NCBI GenBank assembly: GCA_964653025.1 | Contig: CAZZBZ010000088.1 | Coordinates: 1-10,273 of the forward strand | From: JABWAM01 sp964653025 | GTDB lineage: Bacteria; Verrucomicrobiota; Verrucomicrobiia; JABWAM01 | DNA: 10,273 bases | Direction: 5' to 3' | Shown: positions 1 through 6,900 of the stretch, one piece after another | How the letters are laid out: the number at the start of each line of letters is the position of its first letter | Position numbering within the stretch: the stretch's first letter is position 1 | Notes under the pieces: model-generated | Seen by the model: the letters and a program-made list of their open reading frames with translations, nothing else | What the model was told of the DNA's origin: nothing | Databases searched by the model: none | Made by a program: the position numbers and the translations under genes

Positions 1-39
1 ATTATGAGTCCCCTGCTCTGACCGCTGAGCTAAGGGCCC
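1..39 (-). tRNA. tRNA with anticodon CAT, 5' half only (cut by window edge)
   Basis: Read on the minus strand from position 39 down, the sequence gives a 7-base acceptor strand (GGGCCCT), T8-A9, a D-stem GCTC/GAGC closing a short loop with the usual AG...GG pattern, then an anticodon stem GGGGA and the 7-base loop CTCATAA, so the anticodon is CAT. The 3' half lies off the left edge. CAT tRNAs are initiator Met, elongator Met or Ile2, in which TilS converts C34 to lysidine. The loop does not look like an initiator loop, and the anticodon stem lacks the three consecutive G-C pairs next to the loop. C4 and C5 in the acceptor stem match positions that, in E. coli, favour TilS recognition of tRNA-Ile2 over elongator Met. 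I lean to Ile2 but cannot settle it without the 3' half. Confidence 0.9.
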
Positions 40-98
40 GTTTGAGAGGGAAAAAACCGACTCCGCCCGCATTGCCAAACTCGCACTTGCATCCCGTT

Positions 99-130
99 AA
101 AAAAAACCTGCCCAAGGAACATCCTGGAGG
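99..130 (-). terminator. Probable rho-independent terminator of the hybrid kinase gene
   Basis: On the minus strand, about 150 bases past the kinase stop codon, the segment read from 130 to 107 can fold as CCT-CCA-GGA, loop TGT, TCC-(T)-TGG-(GC)-AGG. This is a nine-pair stem with two small bulges on the 3' side. It is followed at once by eight T residues (plus-strand A run 99-106). A stem plus an immediate T-tract is the intrinsic-terminator layout, but the bulges weaken it. I see no gene between 131 and 280; that stretch looks like the kinase 3' untranslated region. No clear promoter for the downstream tRNA is visible in 40-98, although a second T-run occurs there on the minus strand (plus positions 53-58). 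Confidence 0.45.
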
Positions 131-280
131 CTGATCTGCCCGAGAACTCGACTCCCCGACTGGTTCGGATTGCCGAGAGCCTGTTCCGTAGGGAGCCATG
201 CGGGTGATACTACGCCCAGAGGAAGAAGGACGGCAAGGAAATCGGACCGTGGCGACGCTCCGCCCCATGGACCATACGAA

Positions 281-3200
281 TCAGGCCAAGAGTTTCGCCC
301 TCCCGAGGCGAATCTGTCGGTGCCCGCCTTCGAAAAGCGCCCGTGCGCGGTCCACGGCCCCGGGCTCTGTCTCCCGCAAGGCAGCAGCTGCCTGCTCCAT
401 CACCCCCAACTCCTCGGCAAATGCCGCAAATCCAAATGTGGCCGCCGCGCCGCGCAGCTTGTGGGTCTCGTTGCGCAACGCTTTCCAATCCTTCGCGGCA
501 GCGGCGCCCGCGATCCTCTCCAACGCCCGTGGCGTATCCGCGAGCAAGTCGCCGACCATCTCACGGATCTCTCGACTCGCGTCGGGCGCCACTTCGCGAA
601 GCTGGTGCCATGAAATCAACGGCGATCTTCCCGCTACGCCCGCCGGCCGCGACGGCGCGCGCTCCAGGCCCACCGCGAGATCCCTCAACCCCAGCGGCTT
701 GCTGAGGTAGTCGTCCATGCCGGCCTCCAGGCAGCGCTCGCGATCCCCCTTCAGCGCATTCGCGGTCAGCGCCATGATCCTCGGACGGGCGGACTTCCCG
801 CGCGACTCACGAATCTTCCGTGTCGCCTCGAAGCCATCCATCTCCGGCATGTGGATGTCCATCAGCACGACATCGTAGTCGCGCAAAGCGATCGCCCGCA
901 GGGCCTCGGCCCCGTCGCCCGCCAGCTCGGCGTCGTAACCCAGCTTCTCGATCAGGCGCAACGCCACCTCGCGATTCAGCGAATTATCCTCCACCACCAG
1001 GATGCGCAGAGGGTGGCGTGCGGCCATGCCGCCATCGAACGCTCCCGCCGCCGCCTCCGCCCTCTTCGCGGCGACGGTCTGCCCGTGAAGGTCCGAGGAG
1101 GAGGCGTCCGTGTCGACGACCCGACTCCGCCTCTCGAGGGGAAGGGTGAACCAAAAGATCGAGCCCTTGTCGGTCCGACTCTCGACACCCATCTTCCCCC
1201 CCATGAGTTCCGTGAGCCTCCGGGAAATCGCGAGGCCAAGGCCCGTGCCCCCATAGCGACGGGAGGTCGAGCTGTCCACCTGGGAGAAGACTTGGAAAAG
1301 CTTTTTCATTCCGTCCGCCGATATCCCGATCCCCGTGTCCCTCACCTCGAATCTCAGGACCGCCAGATTCCCGCGCATCTCCGCCAGGCACACCTCCACG
1401 ACCACCCTCCCCCTCTCCGTGAACTTCAGCGCGTTGCTCACCAGGTTGCTTAGCACCTGGCGAATCCTCAGGCCATCCCCTCGGACATAGGTCGGGGTCT
1501 CCGGGACGATGCGGAGGGCGAACTCCAGCCCCTTCCCCCGTGCCGCCAACTCAAACGGGTCGAGGGCCTGGTCGAGCAGTAGACGGAGATCCAGGTCCTC
1601 CTCCTCAATACTCATCTTGCCGGCCTCGATCTTCGAGAAATCCAGGATCTCGTCCACGATCCCCAGGAGCGCATCGCTGCACGACTGCACATTGACCAGG
1701 AACTCCTGTTGCTCCGGGTCCAGTCGGGTGGAGGTGAGAAGCTGCGCCATGCCGAGGATGCCGTGCAACGGCGTGCGAATCTCGTGGCTCATGTTTGCCA
1801 GGAACTCCGACTTGAGACGGACCGACTCCAACGCCGCATCGCGCGCCTCCCCGAGTTGGGTGTTAAGCTGCCTCATCTCCTCCTCCGCGAGGACGCGGGC
1901 GCTCACGTCCGAGATCAACCCGATGTAATGAGTAAGTACCCCCTCCTTGTCGAGAAGCGGGGCCACGGTAAACTCGTTCCAGAAAACCGTCCCATCCTTT
2001 CGATAGTTCTGGATCACCACGGTGGTGGCGCGCCTCTCCTTGAATGCCGCCCTCAACTCGGTAAGCCCAGGCTGGACCTGGAGCCCCCCTTGTAGGAAGC
2101 GGCAGTTCCTGCCAATGACCTCCGACGCCGCGTAGCCCGTGATCCGTTCAAATGCCGGGTTCACGTACACCACCGGGTTATCGTGCTGGGTCGCATCGGA
2201 AATGACGATCCCATTGGCATTCGCATCCACGGCCCGCTGGAGTAACCGCATCTGGGCCTCGGCCGACTTGCGCTCCGATACGTCGGTGAGCGTTCCCGCC
2301 GTCCCTACCGTGTTTCCCTGCTCGTCGATGAGGAGACGGGCGTAAACCTCCATCCACTTGGCCCCCCCCTCCCGGGTCAGGTAGCGCACCTCGTGGCGGC
2401 AGGAGTCCTTCTTTCGGAGAATCAGGGGCTCGAACGCCTTCGCGTTGCGCTCCCGGTCGTCGGGGTGCACATAGTCGAGGAACATCTTCCCAAGGCTCTC
2501 CCTGACCGGGAACCGTGTCACTTCCGTCCACGCCGGGTTGAGGAAAGTCCAGCGACCGCCGGCGTCCGTCTGGAAAATCACCTCCTTCACCTGCTCCACC
2601 ACGTCGCGGTACTTGCGGTCGCTCTCGCGCTGCGCCCGCTCGGCGCGGTGCCGCTGGATCGCCGCGCCAAGGGTGCCGGTCATCGCCATGAGGATGTCCT
2701 GCTCGCTCGCCGTCCAGACGCGCTCCCGTCGGCATTCGTCAAAACCGATAAACCCCCAGCAATCGTCCCCGATGTAGATCGGCATCGCCAGAAGCGAGAG
2801 GATGTCCTGAGGGTCGAGAAGCTTCCGCTCCCCCTCTGGGAAATCCTTCACCAAGCCCATGATCGGCTGGCGGGTGTGAAAAACCTCCAACCATCTCCGA
2901 AAACCGAGGTCGTCATACTTCAGGTTCTGAAGTTCCGGGTTGTCAATCTGTGGAGTCGCGCTCGCGGCGGCCCATTCGAATCGCTGGCTCATGCATGGCG
3001 AGCCATCCACGGGATGCAGGTGATCCTCGAAAATGTAGACCCGGTCCACCTCCGCCGCCTTTCCCAGCGCCTCCAGCGCCCGGGGCATGCCCTTCGCGTA
3101 TTCCCGTTCCGCGAGCAGGATCAGGCTCGCCTCGGTCACCCCACGCAGCAGCCTCTCGGTGCCCCTCAACCGCTCCTCCACGAGCTTTCTCTCCGTGATG

Positions 3201-4927
3201 TCGCGCCCCTCCGGCAGCAGCATCGCCACCCGCCCGCGCGCATCCCGCACCGGCTTGATTGAAAAGTCCACCCACGCCACCTTCCCGTCTTTTCCGGGAT
3301 GATTCGTCTCGAAGCGCACGGTCCCCCCTCGCGCCGCCTCCGCCACGGCCGACCTCAGCCGCGCCCGTCCTTCATCGTCCCCACTCCACCACGGCGTGTC
3401 CCAGAACGGCCGCCCGCGCACCTCCCCCAACCCCCGCCCGATGAAATTCAGGGCCGTCTGGTTCGCCTCCACGAGCAGACCCTCGGGGGTCAACAGCCCC
3501 TGGAACTGGAATGTGTTCTCGAACACCGCGCGGAAACGCTGGTTCGAGTGCGCGATCTGCAAGTCGTAGATGCGCGCCCGCACGAGCCCCACCCCCGAAC
3601 CGAAGATGATCACCAGCAGGAAAATGGTTCCCCCGATGGGCAGGAGCCGCCGCAACGCGATCTCCCGCCCCCAGTGGTCCGCACGCACATCCATCCCCAA
3701 CATCACGACGGTCCCCGTCCCTCCAACCGGGAGAGTTGGGGCAAACCCACTCACCCAGATCCCCCAGCGATCGGGAACCGGGCCTTCCACAAATCCCTTC
3801 TTCATGTCAAAGGCCCGCACCAACTCGGGCGTCGCCTCCACGTAGGCCTGGCCAAACGCCGAATGTTCCGAGGAATTATCCGGTTCGGAGTCGTCGTAAA
3901 AGAAAACCTTCCCCTCGCGTTTTCCCATGAGGTAGACGAAACGGCTGTCGGGGTTGGCCGCATGGATCCGCCCCAGGGACGCATGCAGCTTCCGACGCAA
4001 CGGCGAACGCGCCTCCCCCGGATCGCCACGAAGCGACTCCAGCGGGCTGACATCAAACGCCGCCGCCGCGGTCCTCACCCGCAGGAGCAGGCTGGAGCGC
4101 ATGTTCGCGTCCAGCACCTTCCCCACGTGGTAGGTCGCGACCGCACCCACGCACATCAGGAGCACCGAGAAGAGCGCCCCCGCCATGAAGGGCATCGGCA
4201 TGAGATCCACCCCGGCCAGCACGGCACTCCGTCTCCGTACGCCATTTGCATAAAGGAGAAGCCCTCCCGCCAGGCCCATGGCCGAAAGTAGGCTCGCGAG
4301 CCCCGCGATGACCGCTCTCCATCGATCCTCATGCACCATCAGCCATGCCTGCCGCTCCATGCCGACATGGAGAGCCAGCCCCAATCCGAAGATCCCCGCG
4401 ACCGTGAGAGCCAACCCCCTCGCAAAGAGCTTCCGCTCATCGCCCAGTCGCCCGAGCACCAGTCCCATCCACACCCCACCCAAACAGCCCGACGCCGTTT
4501 CAAGCAGGTTGAGCACCGACGACGTTTTTGAGAAAACGCCCACCGCGGCGACGACTCCCACCATCCCCATCACCCACGTGGGGGTCGGGGACGCCGCCAC
4601 GCTCACCCAACCCGAGCGCGCGGCCCCCAGCAACAGGAGGATCGCCCCGAGTCGGGTCGCGTCCATCCCCAAATCGAGGAGAGTCCGCCCCCCGAGGCCG
4701 TTATCCAGAAGGGAAAGCCACAGATGGACGGCCATCAGCGAGCAGAAACCTTCCAGCAACCTCCATGGATGGTTTCCGAGGCCCCGCTCCTCCTCCACGG
4801 CCCGCACAAGATTGCAGGCGCAGGCGCCCAGCACCCACGCGACAATCTCAACCAGAGTCAATAGGTCAGCTTGAGCCGCCAAGGGACCAGACATTTCAAA
4901 GCAACATGCACCGAAACCAGCGGTCAT
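281..4927 (-). CDS. Membrane-bound multisensor hybrid histidine kinase with Cache-like, PAS, GAF, PAS and LOV domains plus receiver and HPt
   Basis: A 1548-residue sensor kinase carrying a whole His-Asp-His relay. About eight membrane helices lie within residues 22-265. An extracytoplasmic Cache-like region (about 270-428) has DRWGIW and LGMD motifs, and a further helix spans 430-450. Cytoplasmic domains: PAS (464-581), GAF (598-758), PAS (770-888), LOV (893-1013, GRNCRFLQ with Cys942), HisKA (1038-1104, SHEIRTPL, His1048), HATPase (N box near 1161, DTGIG 1197-1201, GGTGLGL 1226-1232), receiver (about 1308-1420, Asp1314, phospho-acceptor Asp1357, Thr1388, Lys1410) and HPt (1452-1540, His1489 in HKLRG). 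All catalytic motifs look intact. The LOV domain has Ile1005 where family members carry a signalling Gln. No Shine-Dalgarno supports the start at 4927; Met12 (ATG at 4892-4894) is an equal alternative. The gene stands alone and diverges from the ABC operon. Its phosphorylation target is not in the window. Confidence 0.95.
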   Translation of the reverse strand: MTAGFGACCFEMSGPLAAQADLLTLVEIVAWVLGACACNLVRAVEEERGLGNHPWRLLEGFCSLMAVHLWLSLLDNGLGGRTLLDLGMDATRLGAILLLLGAARSGWVSVAASPTPTWVMGMVGVVAAVGVFSKTSSVLNLLETASGCLGGVWMGLVLGRLGDERKLFARGLALTVAGIFGLGLALHVGMERQAWLMVHEDRWRAVIAGLASLLSAMGLAGGLLLYANGVRRRSAVLAGVDLMPMPFMAGALFSVLLMCVGAVATYHVGKVLDANMRSSLLLRVRTAAAAFDVSPLESLRGDPGEARSPLRRKLHASLGRIHAANPDSRFVYLMGKREGKVFFYDDSEPDNSSEHSAFGQAYVEATPELVRAFDMKKGFVEGPVPDRWGIWVSGFAPTLPVGGTGTVVMLGMDVRADHWGREIALRRLLPIGGTIFLLVIIFGSGVGLVRARIYDLQIAHSNQRFRAVFENTFQFQGLLTPEGLLVEANQTALNFIGRGLGEVRGRPFWDTPWWSGDDEGRARLRSAVAEAARGGTVRFETNHPGKDGKVAWVDFSIKPVRDARGRVAMLLPEGRDITERKLVEERLRGTERLLRGVTEASLILLAEREYAKGMPRALEALGKAAEVDRVYIFEDHLHPVDGSPCMSQRFEWAAASATPQIDNPELQNLKYDDLGFRRWLEVFHTRQPIMGLVKDFPEGERKLLDPQDILSLLAMPIYIGDDCWGFIGFDECRRERVWTASEQDILMAMTGTLGAAIQRHRAERAQRESDRKYRDVVEQVKEVIFQTDAGGRWTFLNPAWTEVTRFPVRESLGKMFLDYVHPDDRERNAKAFEPLILRKKDSCRHEVRYLTREGGAKWMEVYARLLIDEQGNTVGTAGTLTDVSERKSAEAQMRLLQRAVDANANGIVISDATQHDNPVVYVNPAFERITGYAASEVIGRNCRFLQGGLQVQPGLTELRAAFKERRATTVVIQNYRKDGTVFWNEFTVAPLLDKEGVLTHYIGLISDVSARVLAEEEMRQLNTQLGEARDAALESVRLKSEFLANMSHEIRTPLHGILGMAQLLTSTRLDPEQQEFLVNVQSCSDALLGIVDEILDFSKIEAGKMSIEEEDLDLRLLLDQALDPFELAARGKGLEFALRIVPETPTYVRGDGLRIRQVLSNLVSNALKFTERGRVVVEVCLAEMRGNLAVLRFEVRDTGIGISADGMKKLFQVFSQVDSSTSRRYGGTGLGLAISRRLTELMGGKMGVESRTDKGSIFWFTLPLERRSRVVDTDASSSDLHGQTVAAKRAEAAAGAFDGGMAARHPLRILVVEDNSLNREVALRLIEKLGYDAELAGDGAEALRAIALRDYDVVLMDIHMPEMDGFEATRKIRESRGKSARPRIMALTANALKGDRERCLEAGMDDYLSKPLGLRDLAVGLERAPSRPAGVAGRSPLISWHQLREVAPDASREIREMVGDLLADTPRALERIAGAAAAKDWKALRNETHKLRGAAATFGFAAFAEELGVMEQAAAALRETEPGAVDRARALFEGGHRQIRLGRAKLLA
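1889..2251 (-). other. LOV (blue-light, flavin-binding PAS) domain within the hybrid kinase
   Basis: Kinase residues about 893-1013 follow the bacterial LOV pattern closely: DNPVVYVN, FERITGY, GRNCRFLQG, then IQNYRKDG and FWNEF. These are the positions where YtvA-type LOV proteins hold FMN. Cys942 (codon 2102-2104) is the residue that forms the photo-adduct with flavin C4a in the family. Asn974 and Asn984 match the two flavin-ring asparagines. The conserved glutamine of the last strand (xIGxQxD) is absent: the sequence here is YIGLISD, with Ile1005 encoded at 1913-1915. The arginine found after the LQG loop in plant LOV domains is also absent, but many bacterial LOV domains lack it. Flavin binding is inferred from the motif. 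Confidence 0.85.
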
Positions 4928-4974
4928 TTCAACACCAATGCGGGTGCTCGATCAGGCTCCTGGAGGGCCACCGT

Positions 4975-5001
4975 GCCGACGGCCGTGAACAGAGCCGACG
5001 G
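4975..5001. repeat. Direct repeat GCCGACGG x2 in the divergent intergenic region
   Basis: GCCGACGG occurs at 4975-4982 and again at 4994-5001. The starts are 19 bases apart, close to two helical turns, so both copies would face roughly the same side of the DNA. The pair lies between the divergent kinase and ABC-ATPase genes, a usual place for regulator binding. In GC-rich DNA an 8-base repeat can arise by chance, so a binding-site role is only a suggestion. Confidence 0.3.
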
Positions 5002-5018
5002 ACGGCGACACACCGTCC
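5000..5018. repeat. Perfect inverted repeat GGACGG-N7-CCGTCC, operator- or hairpin-like
   Basis: Two perfect 6-base arms (5000-5005 and 5013-5018) surround a 7-base centre. The element overlaps the end of the direct repeat at 4994-5001 and lies 12 bases before the AT-rich patch TATATTTT (5031-5038), about where a -35 element for that patch would be. It could be a dimeric regulator's operator. There is no T-tract after it on either strand, so it does not look like a terminator. Confidence 0.3.
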
Positions 5019-5053
5019 CTCCAATCGCGATATATTTTGACCGCGTCCCGGCG

Positions 5054-5082
5054 TTGACGACCGCGAGGCTGCACCGTATCTT
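5054..5082 (+). promoter_or_regulatory. Candidate sigma70-like promoter of the ABC operon
   Basis: TTGACG (5054-5059) and TATCTT (5077-5082) are separated by exactly 17 bases, a good match to the -35/-10 consensus. Transcription would start near 5089-5090, only three or four bases before the ATG at 5093, giving an almost leaderless mRNA and leaving the weak GGGG Shine-Dalgarno (5083-5086) outside it. The AT patch TATATT at 5031-5036 could be another -10 element with a normal leader of about 50 bases, but its -35 position is poor. Confidence 0.35.
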
Positions 5083-5092
5083 GGGGACTGCC

Positions 5093-5992
5093 ATGCACGC
5101 TATCGAGACACGCTCTCTCACAAAGCACTTCCGCTCGACCTGGCGCCGTCGGGTCGTGGGACTCGATTGCCTTAACTTCACCGTACGCGAGAACGAAGTC
5201 TACGGCCTGCTCGGGCCCAACGGCTCCGGAAAAAGCACCACGCTCAAGCTCATCCTTGGACTCTACCGGCCCTCCGAGGGCGAGGCCGACATCTTCGGGA
5301 TGAGCGTCGAGCGCACCGCCTCCCGCATCCGCGTCGGCTATTTGCCGGAGAACCCCTACTTCTACCGCTACCTCACGGGCGAGGAGACCGTCCGCTTCTT
5401 CGGGCGGCTCTGCGGCATGCGCGGCCGCCGCCTCGAGGAAAAGGTCTCCGAGTTGCTCGCCCTCGTGGGCTTGGAGGCCCATCGCCATCGCCGCCTCGCC
5501 GGCTACTCCAAGGGCATGCTCCAGCGTATCGGCCTCGCCCAAGCCCTCGTGCACGACCCCCGCCTCCTTCTCCTCGATGAGCCCACGGCTGGCGTGGACC
5601 CCATCGGCTCGATCGAGATCCGCGATCTCATCCTCAAACTCCGCGGCATGGGCAAGACCATCCTTCTCTGTTCCCACCTCCTCGACCAGGTGCAGGACGT
5701 CTGCGACCGCATCGGCATCCTCCACTACGGGAAGATGATCCTCGAAGGCAACGTGAAGGACCTCCTCGCCCGCAGGGAGCAGTTTCAGTTCACCTGCGAA
5801 GGCCTCACCGATCCCGCCCGCGCATCGGTACGCGAGGCGATCCGCGCCGCGGGGGGCCGCGTCGTCTCCGAGGGGAACCCCGCCACCACGCTCGAACAAC
5901 TCTTCCTCCAGTCCGTCCGCTCCGCCGACCGGAGCCCCCCCACCACCGAGGGCACGACGCGCCCCGTGGACATGCCGCTTGCCAACCCCTGA
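5093..5992 (+). CDS. ABC-2 type exporter ATP-binding protein
   Basis: A 299-residue cytoplasmic ATPase that should power the membrane protein encoded next to it. Walker A is GPNGSGKST (residues 41-49). The Q-loop region reads GYLPEN, with Glu in place of Gln as is common in this group. The signature is YSKGM (138-142), a usual ABC-2 variant of LSGGQ. Walker B plus D-loop is LLLDEPTAGVD (159-169) and the switch histidine is His195. The C-terminal 70-80 residues are a variable tail, a common feature of such subunits. I chose the ATG at 5093 because the conserved fold begins right after it and a short GGGG lies 6-9 bases upstream. The frame stays open upstream to 4871, but that part overlaps the kinase and has no ABC-like sequence. 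The exported substrate cannot be told from sequence. Confidence 0.95.
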   Translation: MHAIETRSLTKHFRSTWRRRVVGLDCLNFTVRENEVYGLLGPNGSGKSTTLKLILGLYRPSEGEADIFGMSVERTASRIRVGYLPENPYFYRYLTGEETVRFFGRLCGMRGRRLEEKVSELLALVGLEAHRHRRLAGYSKGMLQRIGLAQALVHDPRLLLLDEPTAGVDPIGSIEIRDLILKLRGMGKTILLCSHLLDQVQDVCDRIGILHYGKMILEGNVKDLLARREQFQFTCEGLTDPARASVREAIRAAGGRVVSEGNPATTLEQLFLQSVRSADRSPPTTEGTTRPVDMPLANP

Positions 5993-6004
5993 GGATTTTC
6001 CCCC

Positions 6005-6892
6005 ATGGACACCCCAATTCCCCGCCTCGGTTTCTCCATCGGCCGCCTCTGGACCATCGGCCGCAACACGATGACGGAGGTCATCCGCCAGAAGTTCTTC
6101 TACATCCTGCTCGTCTTCGGGCTGGTCGTGATCGCGAGTTCCCGCTTCTTCGCGCAGTTCTCCAGTGTCGAGCAGATCAAGTTCATCAAGGACTTCAGCC
6201 TCGCGGCGATGACCGTGTTCGGCGCCCTCATCGCGATGGTGGGCACCGCGGAGTTGCTCCCCCTGGAACTCGACAACCGCACGATCTACCCGATCCTCGC
6301 CAAGCCGGTCTATCGCGCCGAGTTCCTTCTCGGCAAGTTCTCGGGCATGGCGATGCTCATCCTCCTCACGATCCTCCTGATGAGCCTCATCTTCGCGGGA
6401 CTGCTCTTCTACACCGAACACCAACTCCTCGCCGCCTCGGTTCCCGCCGCCTCCGCCCCCGGCGCCGAGGTCAGCCCGCAGGAGATTGCCTCCCAGATCG
6501 TTCACCAGACCCGCGACCCCGCCCTCCTCAAAGCCATCTTCCTCATCGGGATCAAGGCACTCATCGTCTGCTCTATCAGCCTCCTCATCTCCACCTTCGC
6601 CACCTCGGTGATTTTCAACGTGATCTCCTCGGTCATCATCTATATCTGCGGCCACCTGGAAGCCGGCGCCCGCGAGGCTTCCCTGGGCGACCAGTCTCTC
6701 GGAGTCCGTGCCATGATGCTCGTCGTCGCCTTCTTCGTCCCCGACCTCAACGCCTTCAACCTCGCCGACTCCGTGGTGCTCGGCCAGCACGTCCCCCTGC
6801 GCCTCGTGCTCAACACCGCCTCCTACGGCCTCCTTTACGCCGCCGTCGCCCTTGCCGTCGCGCTCGTCATTTTCCAGGAAAAGGAAATCTGA
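6005..6892 (+). CDS. ABC-2 family transporter permease subunit
   Basis: A 295-residue integral membrane protein, the likely partner of the ATPase that ends 12 bases upstream. Hydrophobic segments fall at about residues 31-48, 64-82, 113-136, 177-199, 201-217 and 269-290, with a further weaker one near 236-250. This fits the six-helix ABC-2 plan. The motif NRTIYPILAKPVYRAEFLLG (91-110) after the second helix is typical of ABC-2 permeases of the NosY-like kind. An Ala/Pro-rich loop (143-158) lies between helices three and four. A GAGG Shine-Dalgarno (5991-5994) overlaps the stop codon of the ATPase gene, so translation of the two is probably linked. One ATPase and one permease suggest a homodimeric membrane part, but a second permease elsewhere cannot be excluded. 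The substrate is unknown. Confidence 0.9.
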   Translation: MDTPIPRLGFSIGRLWTIGRNTMTEVIRQKFFYILLVFGLVVIASSRFFAQFSSVEQIKFIKDFSLAAMTVFGALIAMVGTAELLPLELDNRTIYPILAKPVYRAEFLLGKFSGMAMLILLTILLMSLIFAGLLFYTEHQLLAASVPAASAPGAEVSPQEIASQIVHQTRDPALLKAIFLIGIKALIVCSISLLISTFATSVIFNVISSVIIYICGHLEAGAREASLGDQSLGVRAMMLVVAFFVPDLNAFNLADSVVLGQHVPLRLVLNTASYGLLYAAVALAVALVIFQEKEI

Positions 6893-6900
6893 CGCCCGCC

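Noticed and set aside
1..39. tRNA gene as the attachment site of a mobile element carrying the kinase
   Set aside because: No integrase, no repeated tRNA 3' end and no mobile-element gene are present, and the tRNA 3' half is outside the window. The kinase lies on the 5' side of the tRNA, where elements do not usually insert.
2..268. An 88-codon minus-strand frame reading into the tRNA
   Set aside because: Its last residues (ending ALSSAVRAGDS) are simply the translated tRNA gene, a common false protein call. The rest overlaps the presumed terminator.
170..710. Overlapping plus-strand frames starting at 170 and 198
   Set aside because: They run antisense into the HPt end of the kinase, lack conserved features and have no convincing ribosome site.
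2393..4291. Plus-strand frames of 289 and 330 codons inside the kinase gene
   Set aside because: Both lie wholly within the minus-strand kinase, whose PAS, GAF and membrane segments are coherent there. The plus-strand products are Arg/Pro/His-rich and match nothing.
4871..5092. A 74-residue N-terminal extension of the ABC ATPase from an upstream ATG
   Set aside because: It overlaps the kinase start and the repeat-bearing intergenic DNA, and has no ABC-like sequence. The conserved domain begins just after the ATG at 5093.
4952..6790. A 612-codon open frame on the minus strand opposite the ABC ATPase and permease
   Set aside because: Its product is a low-complexity run of Glu, Asp, Gly, His and Ala with no recognisable fold, as expected from the complement of C-ending codons in GC-rich genes. 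The plus-strand genes have full ABC motifs.
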